Assembly: GCA_029204225.1 (NCBI GenBank)
Contig: CM055109.1
Coordinates: 1,978,340-2,042,339 of the forward strand
Origin: Diphasiastrum complanatum
Taxonomy: Eukaryota; Streptophyta; Lycopodiopsida; Lycopodiales; Lycopodiaceae
Direction: 5' to 3'
Length of the DNA: 64,000 nucleotides
Shown: positions 40,953-52,148 of the stretch, piece after piece
Numbering within the stretch: position 1 is the first letter of the stretch
Layout of the letters: every line of letters starts with the position of its first letter
Made by a program: the position numbers and the translations under genes
The notes under the pieces: generated by a model
Seen by the model: the letters and a program-made list of their open reading frames with translations, nothing else
Database searches by the model: none
Told to the model about the DNA's origin: nothing

Positions 40953-43900
40953 ACAAAGGCCTTTGCAAGATCGATATTTTGTACTAAGATATGCTAATAG
41001 TAGTAAAATCATGAATACTCATATTCATTTATTCAATCTCAAGCCCCACTTTGCATAACTCATTGCTTGCATGTAGTGACCAAGACTTAAAAAGTACTTA
41101 TAATCCACTATGGCCAGTCTTCCTTGGGCCTTTCCTAGAATGGCGACCTATCTTTCTGTGGATGCCAACTTTTTCGCAAACTACATTGAACAACTTGAAC
41201 AGAGAGGACACGGTACACCCGGTTTTGCAACACAAGGGTGCCACCATTATTTATGGGGTGGGATAACAAAAGCATAAAAGCATTGTACCCCTTGCATCAC
41301 GGGGATGCATGTCCATTGTCCAGTATATACTCCTCTGATTCCACCCAGCCAAGGCCTCCCCCCTCTCAATCCCCCTCTAACATATATAGAGGATCGTAGA
41401 ATATACCTACCCCGCCACCTGTTTCATGCAAAACGTACTCAAATATTATGCGGGACTGGCGATAGCCGGTTGTATAGACGACTACCGGTTGCTCCGAGCT
41501 GCCTTGCGAAGGCGGTCTCTCGTTCCTTTTCGCTTTCCAGTTAAAAAGGGTGTGTGTGTCATCGCGTGTTTGCTTTTACGTGGAGGCTTTTGTTGCATCG
41601 TCGATTTTTCGGCTATAAATCTTGTCGTCTGGAGGAGGGAGGAGGGAGCGATTGCTTGAAGCGTTACTGTTTCCGAGCAGCAGCATTAGTAGGTGAGAAG
41701 AGAAGGCAAGCTTCAATGGAGATGTTGCAGTCTTGGAAAAGCAAGAATGGCGTTATGGCGTGATCTTTCGGGAAATTGGTTCCTTATCATATAAATATTG
41801 CTTGATTTTTGTGTGGTTTGAATGTGCGAGATCCTTGAGGATTCTGGAATTGTCTTGCTGATTTCAGCTTGTATTCGCTTTGATAAAGTATTATGGCATC
41901 TGAATCAAGTGCATATACGGGTAGATGAGATATTTTGAATGCGAAGTTGCACAAGGAGGCTGAGCTTGAGCTAGATCAAAACTATTTCATCCGATGCGTC
42001 ACCACTGCTCGTATATTATCGGGTCATGAAACTCGCATGTTTCGTGCTTAGTTGAATTCACCTAAATTGTACGTACAGTTCATTTTGATGTAACAAGTAT
42101 TTTTCATAATATTGATTTCCTTTCTGTAGGAATGCCCGAATGATTGTTGGAGCTAATGTGCCTTAGTTGGCATGTCGTTGTAGGAAGCGTGATTGGAGTA
42201 ACAACCATGACCTATTAAGATGTCGACTCAGGAGTTTATGGTGATGACAGGCCAAACAGTCACTTACTTGGACGCTCTTGCAATGCATTGGGATGACTGT
42301 TATCAACGTTTGTTTCGGACGAAATTATTCTGTTTGAAGGATCTCTTATGAGTTGTTAGGGGAACCGGTGCAGATACATTCATGCCGAAGAGGAGCAAGT
42401 TACCTACAGAAAGACGTCTTTGTTGTTGAAATTTGACTTTACAAGCTTTAGTTCCCGACTGCACATGATCTACCAAGCGCACCCGGTTTGCTTCAAGTAA
42501 ACTCAGAATTTGGAAGACAATCCAGAACGTTCGATGGAAACAGATATCTCCGAGGACTGATTTTGTTGTGAACTTGGTTTTTTTTCAAACCACGTAGACT
42601 CTGCGACGCTGAACAGGTGGACAGGAATACAGCAAATTCTGTCAGTGAGTTGATTTTACGATAATATTAATAAGCATCTAAAGCCTAGTTTTCTTCAGAG
42701 ACAATGTTTACTGCGAATTTATCCAAGTTGCTTTGAACTGTACAGAACACATAGCGGTAGAGTAGACAAGCCTAATGTATGTCACAGGTACTTTCAAAAG
42801 TTATTGAATGCTCTACTTGACAGATCTTAGTATGCTTTCTGTGTAGATCCATCTAACTTCTAACTAAAGTTGAAGTATATTTATACCAGCATGCACTCTT
42901 ATTCACAACGTTAATGTCCCATTCAGTAGAATATTAGGGTCTAGGGGAGGAAAGTATAAATTTTCATAAAGTCTAGTGATTTAAGGAATTCATAGTAATC
43001 AGCATTAATCAGTTAAATTATTCTAGAGACTAAACCCTTAATTGTCAAACAAAGTCCTTCCCTACGTTGCTTACATACTTTTCCTCACCGGAAGCACTTG
43101 AAGAGTGGATACTGGATTACAAAGTCCACGAGGACCTAAAAGAAATAGAGTCAAGCAGAGATGCTAGGCCTATGAAAAATTTTATTAGTATAAACGCATT
43201 ATGATGACAGGGTAAAATTGGTAGATGCAGGCGCTAAAGGCACATCAAAGGTTTTCACGAAGATTGCATCCTCCGTCCATTACTCTTCTAGAGATTTTTT
43301 GCTGTCCAGTATCCTGCATCATCAGATCGACATGCTCTTTAGTGAGACCTCAGGGAGCCCAGCATGTTAAAGGCACTGCTGTTCGATCTGTTTGGACCAG
43401 GCTGCACCTACAATCACCACGTAGTAATTCATTTTTTTAACCCATATTAGAAAGCAACGTTTCTTGTTTATTCCATAGATATGTGAACATTCCTTTCACT
43501 CCCATGATCACGTGTGTGAGGAGAGGGTTGCCTGATGTTTCACCCGGTATAAATGTTGACTGGCTGTATGGGCCAATGTTAACACCCAAACCTCTCACAA
43601 GGCTATCTGAATCAAACCCAAAAGACACCAAAGTAGGCAATATCCACTTTAATGATTTCTTCCAAAAGTACATAAGCATAAACACATAAGAGCATTGCTG
43701 CTAAGTCTCCTCCCAGCTACCTGCTGCATAGACTATGATGAGGAATGCCCCTATCTAGGCTCAACTTATACATGATCTTCAAGCACCCACTTTGAAATTG
43801 AAAGCTGTCGAAATTGATGGGCTATCACAGCGAAAAGTAAGCTAAAATTTTGAAAAGGTACAAGAATAGCAATGCATGATGCATGCAACTTGAATAGTGC

Positions 43901-44229
43901 TTCCTATTGCTGGAAAACAGAAGTATAACCTTTTCATGCACACTTAGAAATGAACATGCAAGTGTCATGCAAGGTCCTACAATACCATGCAAAGGTCTTA
44001 CAAAGACGTGCAATTGAAAATTAGCATTGAAAATGAAAAAACATAGCATAGAGGGCTGATATGGGTGCCCCTCCCCAGTTCTGGGAACTTATTCAAGAGA
44101 CAACAATACAAGTAATTGATAGCAGTAGCTGTCCAATCCTTAGTAACATAAACACTGGGGAGATGTTATTATGAACTATCAAGCTTTCATCGTTAGTTCT
44201 TCAGCACGAATTTCCCAGCATAGATTTCT
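40950..44229. other. Intergenic DNA without a recognised gene
   Basis: 41400-41770 is less AT-rich and has promoter-like strings (CATATATAGAGG at 41389-41400) and a possible splice donor AGGTGAGAAG near 41691, which could be the first exon of an unrecognised or noncoding transcript. Short frames at 41554-41763 and 43225-43689 match nothing I know. No transposon domain is seen until 44230. Confidence 0.35.
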
Positions 44230-44470
44230 AGCTACAACCCCTTTTTGCTGCAAAACGCTAGGTGCCGGTTACCAACTAGGAACCGAACGTCGCACGATCC
44301 ACTTGCCGTAGGACCTAATCCGGGTCCATCCTCCGTGCTCTTGCCCGTGACCTGTAACAAGCGAGATCCGACCTCCGACCTGAACAGTGTTCCATATCAT
44401 TGCCAGAGCCCTCAGCCATCTCCCACCTCGAGCTAGCACTCATCCTGGCTGTGCACAAGCGCTCACCATC
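44230..44470 (-). mobile_element. Chromovirus 3' LTR, distal part
   Basis: Matches 50703-50925 closely (CTACAACCCCTTT, GGTGCCGGTTACCAACTAGG, CCCGTGACCTGTAACAAG). Its outer dinucleotide is mutated (AG instead of TG). It is cut at CCATC, the target site of the nested element. Confidence 0.85.
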
Positions 44471-44925
44471 TGTTAGAAGTAATAAATGATAATGATAGTT
44501 TCTCATAGGTTACTTTGACCCAAAAGGTCGAGACTTGTGTAACCATGGGTTAGGTTTATTATTTAGACCATGTTAAGTCAGTTTTAGTTGAGTTGGACCC
44601 AATTTTGGTCCAGTAGTAATTCGTGGGTCCAAGTAAAGTCTAATTATGTTAAGGGACCCTATCTTGACTTTTGGGGGTGCCCTATAATTAGTAGTGGGTC
44701 TTGGAAGGATCTAGAACTTAGAGTTTGGAAGAGTCTAGGCCCTTGGAAGGCCTATTTATATGTACTCTTTGTTCATTTGTAATTCATTCCCTTTCAAGCA
44801 TTGCTATAACTTTCTCTCTCCTTGAGGACGCCTAACCCTCTCCCTCTTCTTCTTCTTCCACTTTTTCTTCTTCTTGTATATGGAGATTGAATGTTAGAAG
44901 GATCTTGGCACTTTGATTTCCTACA
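44471..44925 (+). mobile_element. 5' LTR of the nested element
   Basis: 455 bp with TG...CA ends. TATTTATATGTAC near 44752 is a plausible TATA region, and TCTTCTTCTTCTTCC near 44846 is a CT-rich stretch downstream of it. Confidence 0.95.
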
Positions 44926-44938
44926 TGGTATCAGAGCC
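44926..44938 (+). other. tRNA-Met primer binding site of the nested element
   Basis: TGGTATCAGAGCC, an exact match to the standard plant copia primer site, adjoining the LTR. Confidence 0.95.
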
Positions 44939-45765
44939 ATGGATCTTCTATGCTTGATTTAGGGCGCCCTACCAAAAGAGATCGTCTTCACTTAGGGATC
45001 ACAAAAATTCAGCACCTTTGCTGATTTTTTGGAGTGAAGATCCGTTTTTTTGACTCTTTTCCGTTTTGCAGGAGGGCGCCACACATCAAAGAAGATAACA
45101 GGATTTTGGGCGCCCAAAAATCAGGTTGTTGTTTGCTGATTTTTCAGGTTGCAGGAAGACGCCATTAATTATCTTCTTCGGGGCTTCTTTTAGGTCGCCC
45201 ACATCCGTGTAGGTTTATCCTACTTCCGTTGGTCCGCTGCTGCCCTATTTTTCAGATTTGCTCCTTTGCAGGAGGGCGCCCATCTACAAGCAATTTCTAT
45301 TCTTCTGATTTGGCTGAAAAATCAGCACCCTTGCTGATTTTACAAAGTGAAGATCCGCTTCTTTTTGCTTGTTTCCAAGTGTGGAAGAAGGTGCTAATTT
45401 TTTTGTGATGATCCGATCACATTCCGAGGCTGAAAATTGGACAGCATATTACCATTTGTAGGGTGTTGCAACAGCCCTATCCGTGTGTGTATTGTTCACA
45501 CTTTTTGGCAAGAAAGAAGGGTTCCAAAAAAAGCTTTGTTGGAGGCTAACCTGATTCTTTGCTTGCTGGTTTTTGAGTTTGTAATGCAATTTCAGGCTAA
45601 AATTTTCAGCACACAAGGCTTGTAGGAGGGTGAGTTCCTACATCCATCTAATGTGTGGTTTCGACACATTTCGGTGCTGATTTGTCAGATTTGATACTTG
45701 CTGGTTTTTGTGTCTTTTAGGGCACATTTAGGGTTTGAAAAAGTTTATCTTCTTGGCTGGTTCTT

Positions 45766-46707
45766 ATGGCAAGAGATTTGGGAGCAATTCGTACTTGTTC
45801 AAGTGAAGATATGTTGGATGGCACCAACTATTCTTCATGGAGTTGCAAGCTGAGATTTTGCATTGACGTAATGATCAAGAATTTATTCGTAACAAGATCT
45901 ATCTTATATCATTTGAGATTTTGCAAGACGTCTAAAAGTGCTTGGGAAACACTTTTAAAGATGTACCGAATAAAGGATTCATCATCATGCTTTCTCCTCT
46001 CGAGTTCATTCTCTTTGAAGGTAGAAGGGCAAAGTCATGCAAAGTTTGATCATTGTCTTTCTACAAGTACAAGTTTGCATCGGAATGTTGGTATGGTAAA
46101 GCATTCTTCTTCTCTTGAGCCATTTGTTGCAAATGATGGATGCATTAGTGAAGAACTTTATGAGCAAGCTTCTCAAGATAATGTTTTGGAAAAGGCTGAA
46201 ATCAAGCATTCTTTGAAGCCATTTTGTACTAATGGAGGAGGGGAAAAAATCATGTCAATTAGTACATTGGTTCAAAGTGGCATGTTGCTAGATTATTTGG
46301 GTGTTCAAAGTGGCAAGCTGTTGGTTTTTTTCTTGAAGATGGTGGACACCAGATTTAGCCATAGTTTATTGATCATTTTCAGCCTATGTTACATCGTGAG
46401 CATCCTATTATGCATCGGGAACGGCCTGCGGAAGGTTTTTGGACAGCAAGGTCCACATTTGGAACACTTTGGACAGCAAAGTGTTGGTGATTTTGTGGCT
46501 GTTGGACAGCCTGCTACAGCCTCTTGTTGGTTGTCCGAGTCTTTGCGGGATAGCAAAGCATCTTTTTACCTTGGAGGAAACACACATGCCTCACCAAAAT
46601 TAGTACCTTATGCTGATTTTCATGTTTTGATGCGTACTTCTTATGATGACGGTGTTGTCCTAGTGTTGGTGAGCAGATCATTGATAGTAAGATTCGGGAG
46701 GATGTGA
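45766..46707 (+). CDS. GAG-like/chimeric ORF of the nested element
   Basis: A 313-residue ORF starting MARDLGAIR. Residues 14-75 resemble a copia GAG start (DMLDGTNYSSWSCKLRFCID) and a UBN2 segment (SAWETLLKMYRIKDSSSC), but the part between is much shorter than in GAG. The remainder matches no domain I know. It includes one hydrophobic segment (LLIIFSLCYIVSILLCIG, about residues 202-219) that could be membrane-spanning, and Gln/Gly strings (FGQQGPHLEHFGQQSVGDF). A further 73-codon frame (46704-46925) overlaps its end by 4 bp. The ORF may encode a structural protein acting with a partner element, or just be open by chance. No protease motif is present. Confidence 0.55.
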   Translation: MARDLGAIRTCSSEDMLDGTNYSSWSCKLRFCIDVMIKNLFVTRSILYHLRFCKTSKSAWETLLKMYRIKDSSSCFLLSSSFSLKVEGQSHAKFDHCLSTSTSLHRNVGMVKHSSSLEPFVANDGCISEELYEQASQDNVLEKAEIKHSLKPFCTNGGGEKIMSISTLVQSGMLLDYLGVQSGKLLVFFLKMVDTRFSHSLLIIFSLCYIVSILLCIGNGLRKVFGQQGPHLEHFGQQSVGDFVAVGQPATASCWLSESLRDSKASFYLGGNTHASPKLVPYADFHVLMRTSYDDGVVLVLVSRSLIVRFGRM

Positions 46708-47114
46708 TGGTAAAAGAGTATCATACTCTTCTTTATGTTTCTTGTGGTAAGAAGACTTATGGAATCATGTGGGAACCATTGATGGATTGCAAATCCATAT
46801 TTCTGCTTGTGGCTGGTTTTTTGGTTACCTACTTTGGATGGAGCATGCTTGTCTTCACTTTTCGACTTGATGCTACCGCACTTCGTATTCTACATCTCTT
46901 CTACATCGGGCGTGATTGGGGTTGAGATTTTGGCTACTTCGACTACTTCAAGCTGAAGTTTTTTTTTTGGCGGCATTAAGCTTGGACAGCAAGCTACATC
47001 TTTTTTTTTTCGGCTACATGGAGTTTTGGGCAGCATGCAACACTTTGCATTTTTGTTGCAATTTTTCATACTTCATGTCATGTTATTTTTTTTGACATTA
47101 TCATTTAAGGAGGG

Positions 47115-47567
47115 TGTTAGAAGTAATAAATGATAATGATAGTTTCTCATAGGTTACTTTGACCCAAAAGGTTGAGACTTGTAACCATGGGTTAGGTTTA
47201 TTACTTAGACCATGTTAAGTCAGTTTTAGTTGAGTTGGACCCAATTTTGGTCCAGTAGTAATTCGTGGGTCCAAGTAAAGTCTAATTATGTTAAGGGACC
47301 CTATCTTGACTTTTGGGGGTGCCCTATAATTAGTAGTGGGTCTTGGAAGGTTCTAGAACTTAGAGTTTGGAAGAGTCTAGGCCCTTGGAAGGCCTATTTA
47401 TATGTACTCTTTGTTCATTTGTAATTCATTCCCTTTCAAGCATTGCTACTACTTTCTCTCTCCTTGAGGGCGCCTAACCCTCTCCCTCTTCTTCTTCTTC
47501 CTCTTTTTCTTCTTCTTGTATATGGAGATTGAATGTTAGAAGGATCTTGGCACTTTGATTTCCTACA
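47115..47567 (+). mobile_element. 3' LTR of the nested element
   Basis: 453 bp, about 98% identical to the 5' LTR. Followed by the CCATC target duplication and then the resumed chromovirus LTR. Confidence 0.95.
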
Positions 47568-47572
47568 CCATC

Positions 47573-47782
47573 CACCTTCTCCTAGGTAGATAGAATGAAT
47601 GGCAAAGTGAGACCTCCTCTCCTTGTATACCTCCAAGGAAGGAGCCTCCAAGCCTAGCACACATCCTAGATCACGACACGTGGCGACCATGCAAGTCCAC
47701 GAGTCACTGGTCATGTCAACAGGCCCAGTTGACGTTCAGTTACAAGTTGGGTTTGGGACCCAAGGGAGTTGGGTTCCTAACA
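47573..47782 (-). mobile_element. Chromovirus 3' LTR, proximal part
   Basis: Continues the LTR after the nested element (CACCTTCTCCTAGGTAGATA) and ends GGGTTCCTAACA, matching 50912-51121. The adjoining CCCTCCCCCTTAA is the polypurine tract read on the opposite strand. Confidence 0.85.
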
Positions 47783-47793
47783 TTCCCTCCCCC

Positions 47794-48250
47794 TTAAAAG
47801 ACTCCTAGGAAATCTGGGAACCTCTGTCTAAGGTCTCGCTCCTTTTCCCAAGTGTCCTCGTCCTTGGAGATTCCTTTTCGTCGAACTAGGTACTCAGTCA
47901 CATTGCCGGTTTCTGAGCCCACGTTGACGTACATCAACAATGGCATGTGGTTCTGAAGGTACAAAGGATGTCAGGTCCTCAAGCTGAACTAGCTCATCAT
48001 GAGGAATCAGGTCGTCCTTTCCACCAAGTCGTTCCTTTAAACGACTAATGTGAAAAACTGGATGAACCTTGACACCTTGAGGAAGCTCTAGTTGATAGGC
48101 ATTCCGATGGAGTTTCCTTACAATACGGAAATGCCCAGCATAACGAGGTGATAACTTAGGACATTTTCCAGTCTTTAATACCTTAGATTCTTTTGGGATT
48201 CTAAGATATACCTAAGCCCCTTCCTCATAGACCCTAGGTTGTCGCTTTTG
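47794..48250 (-). pseudogene. Integrase C-terminus with chromodomain
   Basis: Minus frames read KLSPRYAGHFRIVRKLHRNA, YQLELPQGVKVHPVFHISRL, DDLIPHDELVQLEDLTSFVP, then TEYLVRRKGISKDEDTWEKE and RFPDFLGVF before a TAA at 47796-47794. The latter is a chromodomain (EYLV..KG....TWE), which in chromoviruses steers integration to marked chromatin. Stops and frame changes break it (for example at GNVTEY). A better-preserved relative is at 55028-55430. Confidence 0.75.
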
Positions 48251-48290
48251 ATTAGCGTAAAATTGGGCTCTATCCTAAGCCGTTTTTACG

Positions 48291-49443
48291 TTATCGCGAG
48301 CAACAAGCAACATTGTTAATATACTTTAACGCTTGATGTTCTGTTATTATGGTAAATTGGGATCCATACAAATAATGTTTCCACACTTTCAGGGCATGAA
48401 TAACAGCAAAAAGCTCCTTGTTGTAGGGGGAATACCGCCTTTGAGTCTCGATCTTGCTTTCAAAAGCAACCGGTCTACCATCCTGATATAGGACTGCACC
48501 TATAGCATAGTCACTGGCATCTTTCTCAAGTACATACGACTTGTTAGGATCCACTGTGTAAAATAGGTGCTGTAGACACACAGTGTTTGAGGTTTTCGAA
48601 ACTTTGATTCATCTTTTCAGTCCAAGTAACCGGAGGACGGTATTTACAGTGTCGGCTGGTTCTTTTAGCCCCTTTGAGGAGATTTGTCAAAGGCAATGCA
48701 ACTATTGAATAACCCATGATAAATCTAATGAAAAGCCCCTTAAAGCCCCAAAAAGACTTAACCTCCCGGATGGTTTGAGGAATTGGCCATTCATGCACCT
48801 GACGGACTTTATTTGGGTCGATTTCCAACCCGTGGTCCGAAATAACGTGACCGAGATATACCAATCTCTTCTGGAAGAAAACACATTTGGATTCCTTGGC
48901 AAAGAGCTTCTCCTGTCTTAGTAACTTTAAGACAGCCCTGAGATGATCCTCATGCTCCTCCAAGGTCTTACTATAGATGAGAATATCATCTAAGGAAACT
49001 ATGATGAACTTTCCCAGATATGGATGAAGAAGATCGTTCATCATCTGCTGGAAAGTCACCGGAGCATTCGTCAAGCCGAATGGTAAAACCAAAAACTCAT
49101 AATGGCCATATCTAGTCCTAAACCCGGTTTTTTCTACGTCCTCACTCTTTATTCAAATCTGATGATACCCTGATCTCAAATCGCTTTTGGTGAAGTACTT
49201 TGCACCATGTAATCTATCAATCAGTTCATCCATTCGAGGTAAAGGATAACGGTTTTTAATCGTTAATTTATTTAACTTTTGGAAGTCTACACACAGACGA
49301 GTGCCTCCGTCTTTTTTATCAACTAATATCACTGGAGCCCCCCAAGGGGACTTACTAGGCCTAACATGGCCCATCTTAAGGTAATTTTGTAGTTGCCTAT
49401 AAACTTCATCCTGTTCGGTAGTACTCATCCTGTAAGGATACAA
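48291..49443 (-). pseudogene. Gypsy RT and RNase H, nearly complete
   Basis: The RT fingers ([40 protein letters not shown]) and palm ([11 protein letters not shown]) are followed by a single in-frame TGA. Then comes VEKTGFRTRYGHYEF, LPFGLTNAPVTFQQMMN, and the catalytic motif VSLDDILIYS. Thumb residues and the connection follow (YLGHVISDHGLEIDPNKV). A frame change near 48560 leads to RNase H: LEKDASDYAIGAVL, YSPYNKELFAVIHALKVWKH and EHQALKYI. The catalytic residues of RT remain, so this is the best-preserved gypsy RT in the window. It copies element RNA into DNA in cytoplasmic particles when intact. Confidence 0.9.
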
Positions 49444-49722
49444 TGATACAGGTGAGCTACTAGGAAGGAGTTTAATACTGTGGTCGACTCCCCTAGAGGG
49501 GGGAAGACCCTCAGGAAGTTGTTTTGGGAAAACATCGTTGAATTCTTGTCTAAGTTTTCTAAAGGTTTCACCTTTCGGTGAATTTCATGTTTTAGATTAT
49601 TAGATATTAACGCTACCTTGCAAATTGTATTCCTCATGATAAGTGAAATCCTTCAATCAACACATGTATGAATTACAATCAACAATGTCCATGCATTTAA
49701 CAGTTTCTAAAGCAGAAAGTAT

Positions 49723-50097
49723 TTAACGAGGAGAAATATCCACATTTCCATTCAATTCATGGAGTGAGCCATTATGTAAGACTGACAAACTGTGAGTTAC
49801 GTAGTTTTTCTTCAACGACTCGTTCCTCTCATAGAACCACTCCTTACCAAGTATTACATCTACTTTATCTAGATTCATAATTATGTCTTTATAGGCTTGT
49901 ATCTGAATCAATAGGTGAGGGACTATCCGGTCCCATACTTGGTTGTCCACTCCCGTTGCCAGTTTCACAACATATCGGTGGTCACTTTGCCTTGTTTCCA
50001 CCTTTAGCTTTTGCAACAAGTTAGAGTTAATAAAGTTGTGCATAGAACCTTCGTCAAATAAAACTGTCAGGACTTGGCCACCAACAACCCCCTTCAT
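49723..50097 (-). pseudogene. Gypsy aspartic protease domain
   Basis: A 124-residue frame with VLTVLFDEGSMHNFINSNLL, where the active-site D(T/S)GS reads DEGS, then LATGVDNQVWDRIVPHL and DVILGKEWF (matching 'DVILGMDWL'). Glu in place of Thr/Ser next to the catalytic Asp would probably impair activity. The domain lies between the GAG zinc knuckle and RT, as expected. Confidence 0.8.
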
Positions 50098-50099
50098 TC

Positions 50100-50530
50100 G
50101 ATGAGGTCGTGAGGGCCAAAAACAGCCGTGTTAAAACAACAATGCTCACACACCGAATTACCAGCAAAGGAAAGATCAATACTTGAAATGCTAGAGTTAC
50201 CTGGCGTCTTAAAAGATGCCCCTTTAGCTTGCCTCCGTTTCTTTGGGCATTCCTTTGCCACATGACCTGGTTCCATGCAGATAACCGCGTCTGGCTGCCG
50301 CAAAGGTCTCTTGGTCCATAGTAGATCTTTTCTTCGACTTACTAGGACTCGAAGGTGTCTCCTTTGCTTTGTCTTTTCCTATCTTTGAAAAGAACGGTTT
50401 TTTACCCTTTGCTTAAGGTGAAACACCAGGCTCAGGCTTAGCCACTATACGAGTATCATCGTATATATGGGCGAAGCGAACGACATCATCAAGGGTAAGA
50501 GACTGGTTCCTCCAAACCTCTAACTGTTTT
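50100..50530 (-). pseudogene. Gypsy GAG C-terminus with zinc knuckle
   Basis: Minus frames read LEVWRNQSLTLDDVVRFAHI, KGKKPFFSKIGKDKAKETPS, then after a shift CMEPGHVAKECPKKRRQAKG, a CCHC-type knuckle with the first Cys lost, and SVCEHCCFNTAVFGPHDLIE. Only the GAG tail is present, because the capsid part is deleted between here and the primer site at 50689. Confidence 0.65.
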
Positions 50531-50688
50531 ATTATTTTTTTTAAGAAAAAAAAGAAGACAAAAAAAAGTCTGGAAAAAGTGTTAAAAAAGCCGAATCTAG
50601 GCTTAAGAAACTTTGATGCTTAGTATACAAGGAATTTGCTAAATTGCCACACTTTATATCAATTCAAACCTGTACACGGCTTGCGGTG

Positions 50689-50700
50689 GCTTTGATACCA
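50689..50700 (-). other. tRNA-Met primer binding site of chromovirus
   Basis: Minus strand TGGTATCAAAGC, two bases from the LTR end. Confidence 0.85.
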
Positions 50701-50702
50701 AA

Positions 50703-51121
50703 TGTTACAACCCCTTTCCGCCGCAAACCGCCAGGTGCCGGTTACCAACTAGGAACCGAACGTCGCACCATCCCCGTCGTAGGACCTAATCTGGGTCCAC
50801 CCTCCGTGCCTTGGCCCGTGACCTGTAACAAGTGAGATCCGAGCTCTGACCCTTGGCCATCTCCCACCTCGAGCTAGCACTCGTCTTGGCTGTGCACAAG
50901 CGCTCACCGTCCACCTTCTCCTAAGTAGATAGAATGAATGTCAAAGTGAGACCTCCTCTCCTTGTATACCTCCAAGGAAGGAGCCTCCAAGCCGAGCACA
51001 CATCCTAGATCACGACACGTGGTGACCATGTAGGTCCACGAGTCACTGGTCAAGTCAACGGGACTAGTCGACGTTCAGTTACAAGTTGGGTTTGGGACCC
51101 AAGGGAGTTGGGTCCCTAACA
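50703..51121 (-). mobile_element. Chromovirus 5' LTR
   Basis: 419-bp TG...CA unit. On the minus strand it starts TGTTAGGGACCCAACTCC and ends GGGGTTGTAACA. Relatives are the split LTR at 44230/47782 and the LTR at 54561-55000. Confidence 0.9.
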
Positions 51122-52148
51122 GAGAGAGAGGCCATGCATGAGTGATAAATTTGCATGTCATTTGCCACTTGTTAAGTTCTCATCCTAGCAAGTTTGGGGC
51201 CCTTGGGTCCTCATTAAATTCATATGAATAATGTTGTCTAACTTCACATGGTCCTTGTTATACCTTAGCTTATAACTTATACCTTGTACTTACTTTTAAT
51301 GTCCCACGGTCTTGTACTTATGTTGTTAATGTTGTTCATTTAGGCTTAATTTTACTAGGCCATTTAATGTAAGTGTCATTCATAATCTAATTCTTCGTAT
51401 GCTTGAATTTTTTTGAACTTAGTCACTGCTTCATGGTTGTGTGTTTCCTTGGATTGCCCATTTCTCCTTGTACTGTTGTTGACCAACCCTCTTTGTGGCT
51501 TCCGGCTCGCACACCAGCCTCACACTGCCTAGTCGGCCCGTCTTCGTGCATGGTATGCCAAAGTTGTTGGTGGTGTGCGATTTTAGATCTTGTGGAAGCG
51601 TCCTTCCCTTCTGACCCATGGCATGCAGAGTGGTCATGCACTAGGCCTGTCCACTTGGGGAAGGAACTTGGGCAAGGTTCCTCCTGGTATCTGACACCAA
51701 GTTGGTACTTGGGTAACCCAGGTGCTCTTCAGTGCTTGCAAGCAAGGAAGCCCTGCAAAAATTATTTTCAAAACATACCCCCGTACTTTATGCTACAATC
51801 ACAGAACAAATTACTCTAAAATTGATGCTGGTTACAATACCTCCCTTCTTGAAAAGAAATGTCCGCATTTAAAAGCATATTTGAAAAAGGATATGGTGGA
51901 CATTTTTAGGAGTTTCCTTCTCTGGCACTTGCTTCTAGGGAAGTGCCAACCTCTTAGATCATTTCAAGAGTGATCAGCTCAATCTTAATCTTCCTTTATG
52001 GATATAAATCTATATCCTGAGGTCTAACTTTGGTAAGACCATTCTTGATCCTGCACTCATGATTTATGATTTTATTAGATTGCATAGTTCTTGAAAGCTT
52101 CATAAAATTTGGAAGCATAAAAGAAAGCCCTTTTTTTTTCTTACAAAG
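51122..52148. other. No gene recognised
   Basis: A 138-codon open frame (51403-51819) overlaps antisense frames and matches nothing I know. No repeat or transposon domain is seen. Confidence 0.35.

Larger units (their letters stand above)
44471..47567 (+). mobile_element. Young non-autonomous LTR retrotransposon, complete
   Basis: The 5' LTR (44471-44925, TGTTAGAAG...TCCTACA) and 3' LTR (47115-47567) differ at about seven bases and one 2-bp indel, roughly 98% identity. A 5-bp duplication CCATC flanks the element (44466-44470 and 47568-47572). TGGTATCAGAGCC (44926-44938) is the primer site, and AAGGAGGG (47107-47114) is the polypurine tract. The internal region of 2.2 kb has one 313-codon ORF with a GAG-like start but no protease, integrase, RT or RNase H. 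It must have moved using another element's enzymes. Its insertion point is inside the older chromovirus LTR. Confidence 0.95.
44230..51121 (-). mobile_element. Ty3/gypsy chromovirus, internally deleted and interrupted by a nested element
   Basis: On the minus strand the order is 5' LTR (51121-50703), primer site TGGTATCAAAGC (50700-50689), GAG tail, protease, RT, RNase H, integrase C-terminus with chromodomain, a polypurine tract (AAGGGGGAGGGAA at 47795-47783) and 3' LTR. The 3' LTR is split: 47782-47573 and 44470-44230, with a 3.1-kb element between. GAG's N-terminal part and most of integrase (zinc domain and catalytic core) are gone. The flanking bases do not show a clear target duplication. 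The 3' LTR keeps a ~30-bp segment missing from the 5' LTR. Confidence 0.85.

Noticed and set aside
51403-51819. 138-codon plus-strand gene
   Set aside because: No recognisable domain, antisense frames overlap it, and the residue mix is rich in Trp, Cys and Pro without a pattern.
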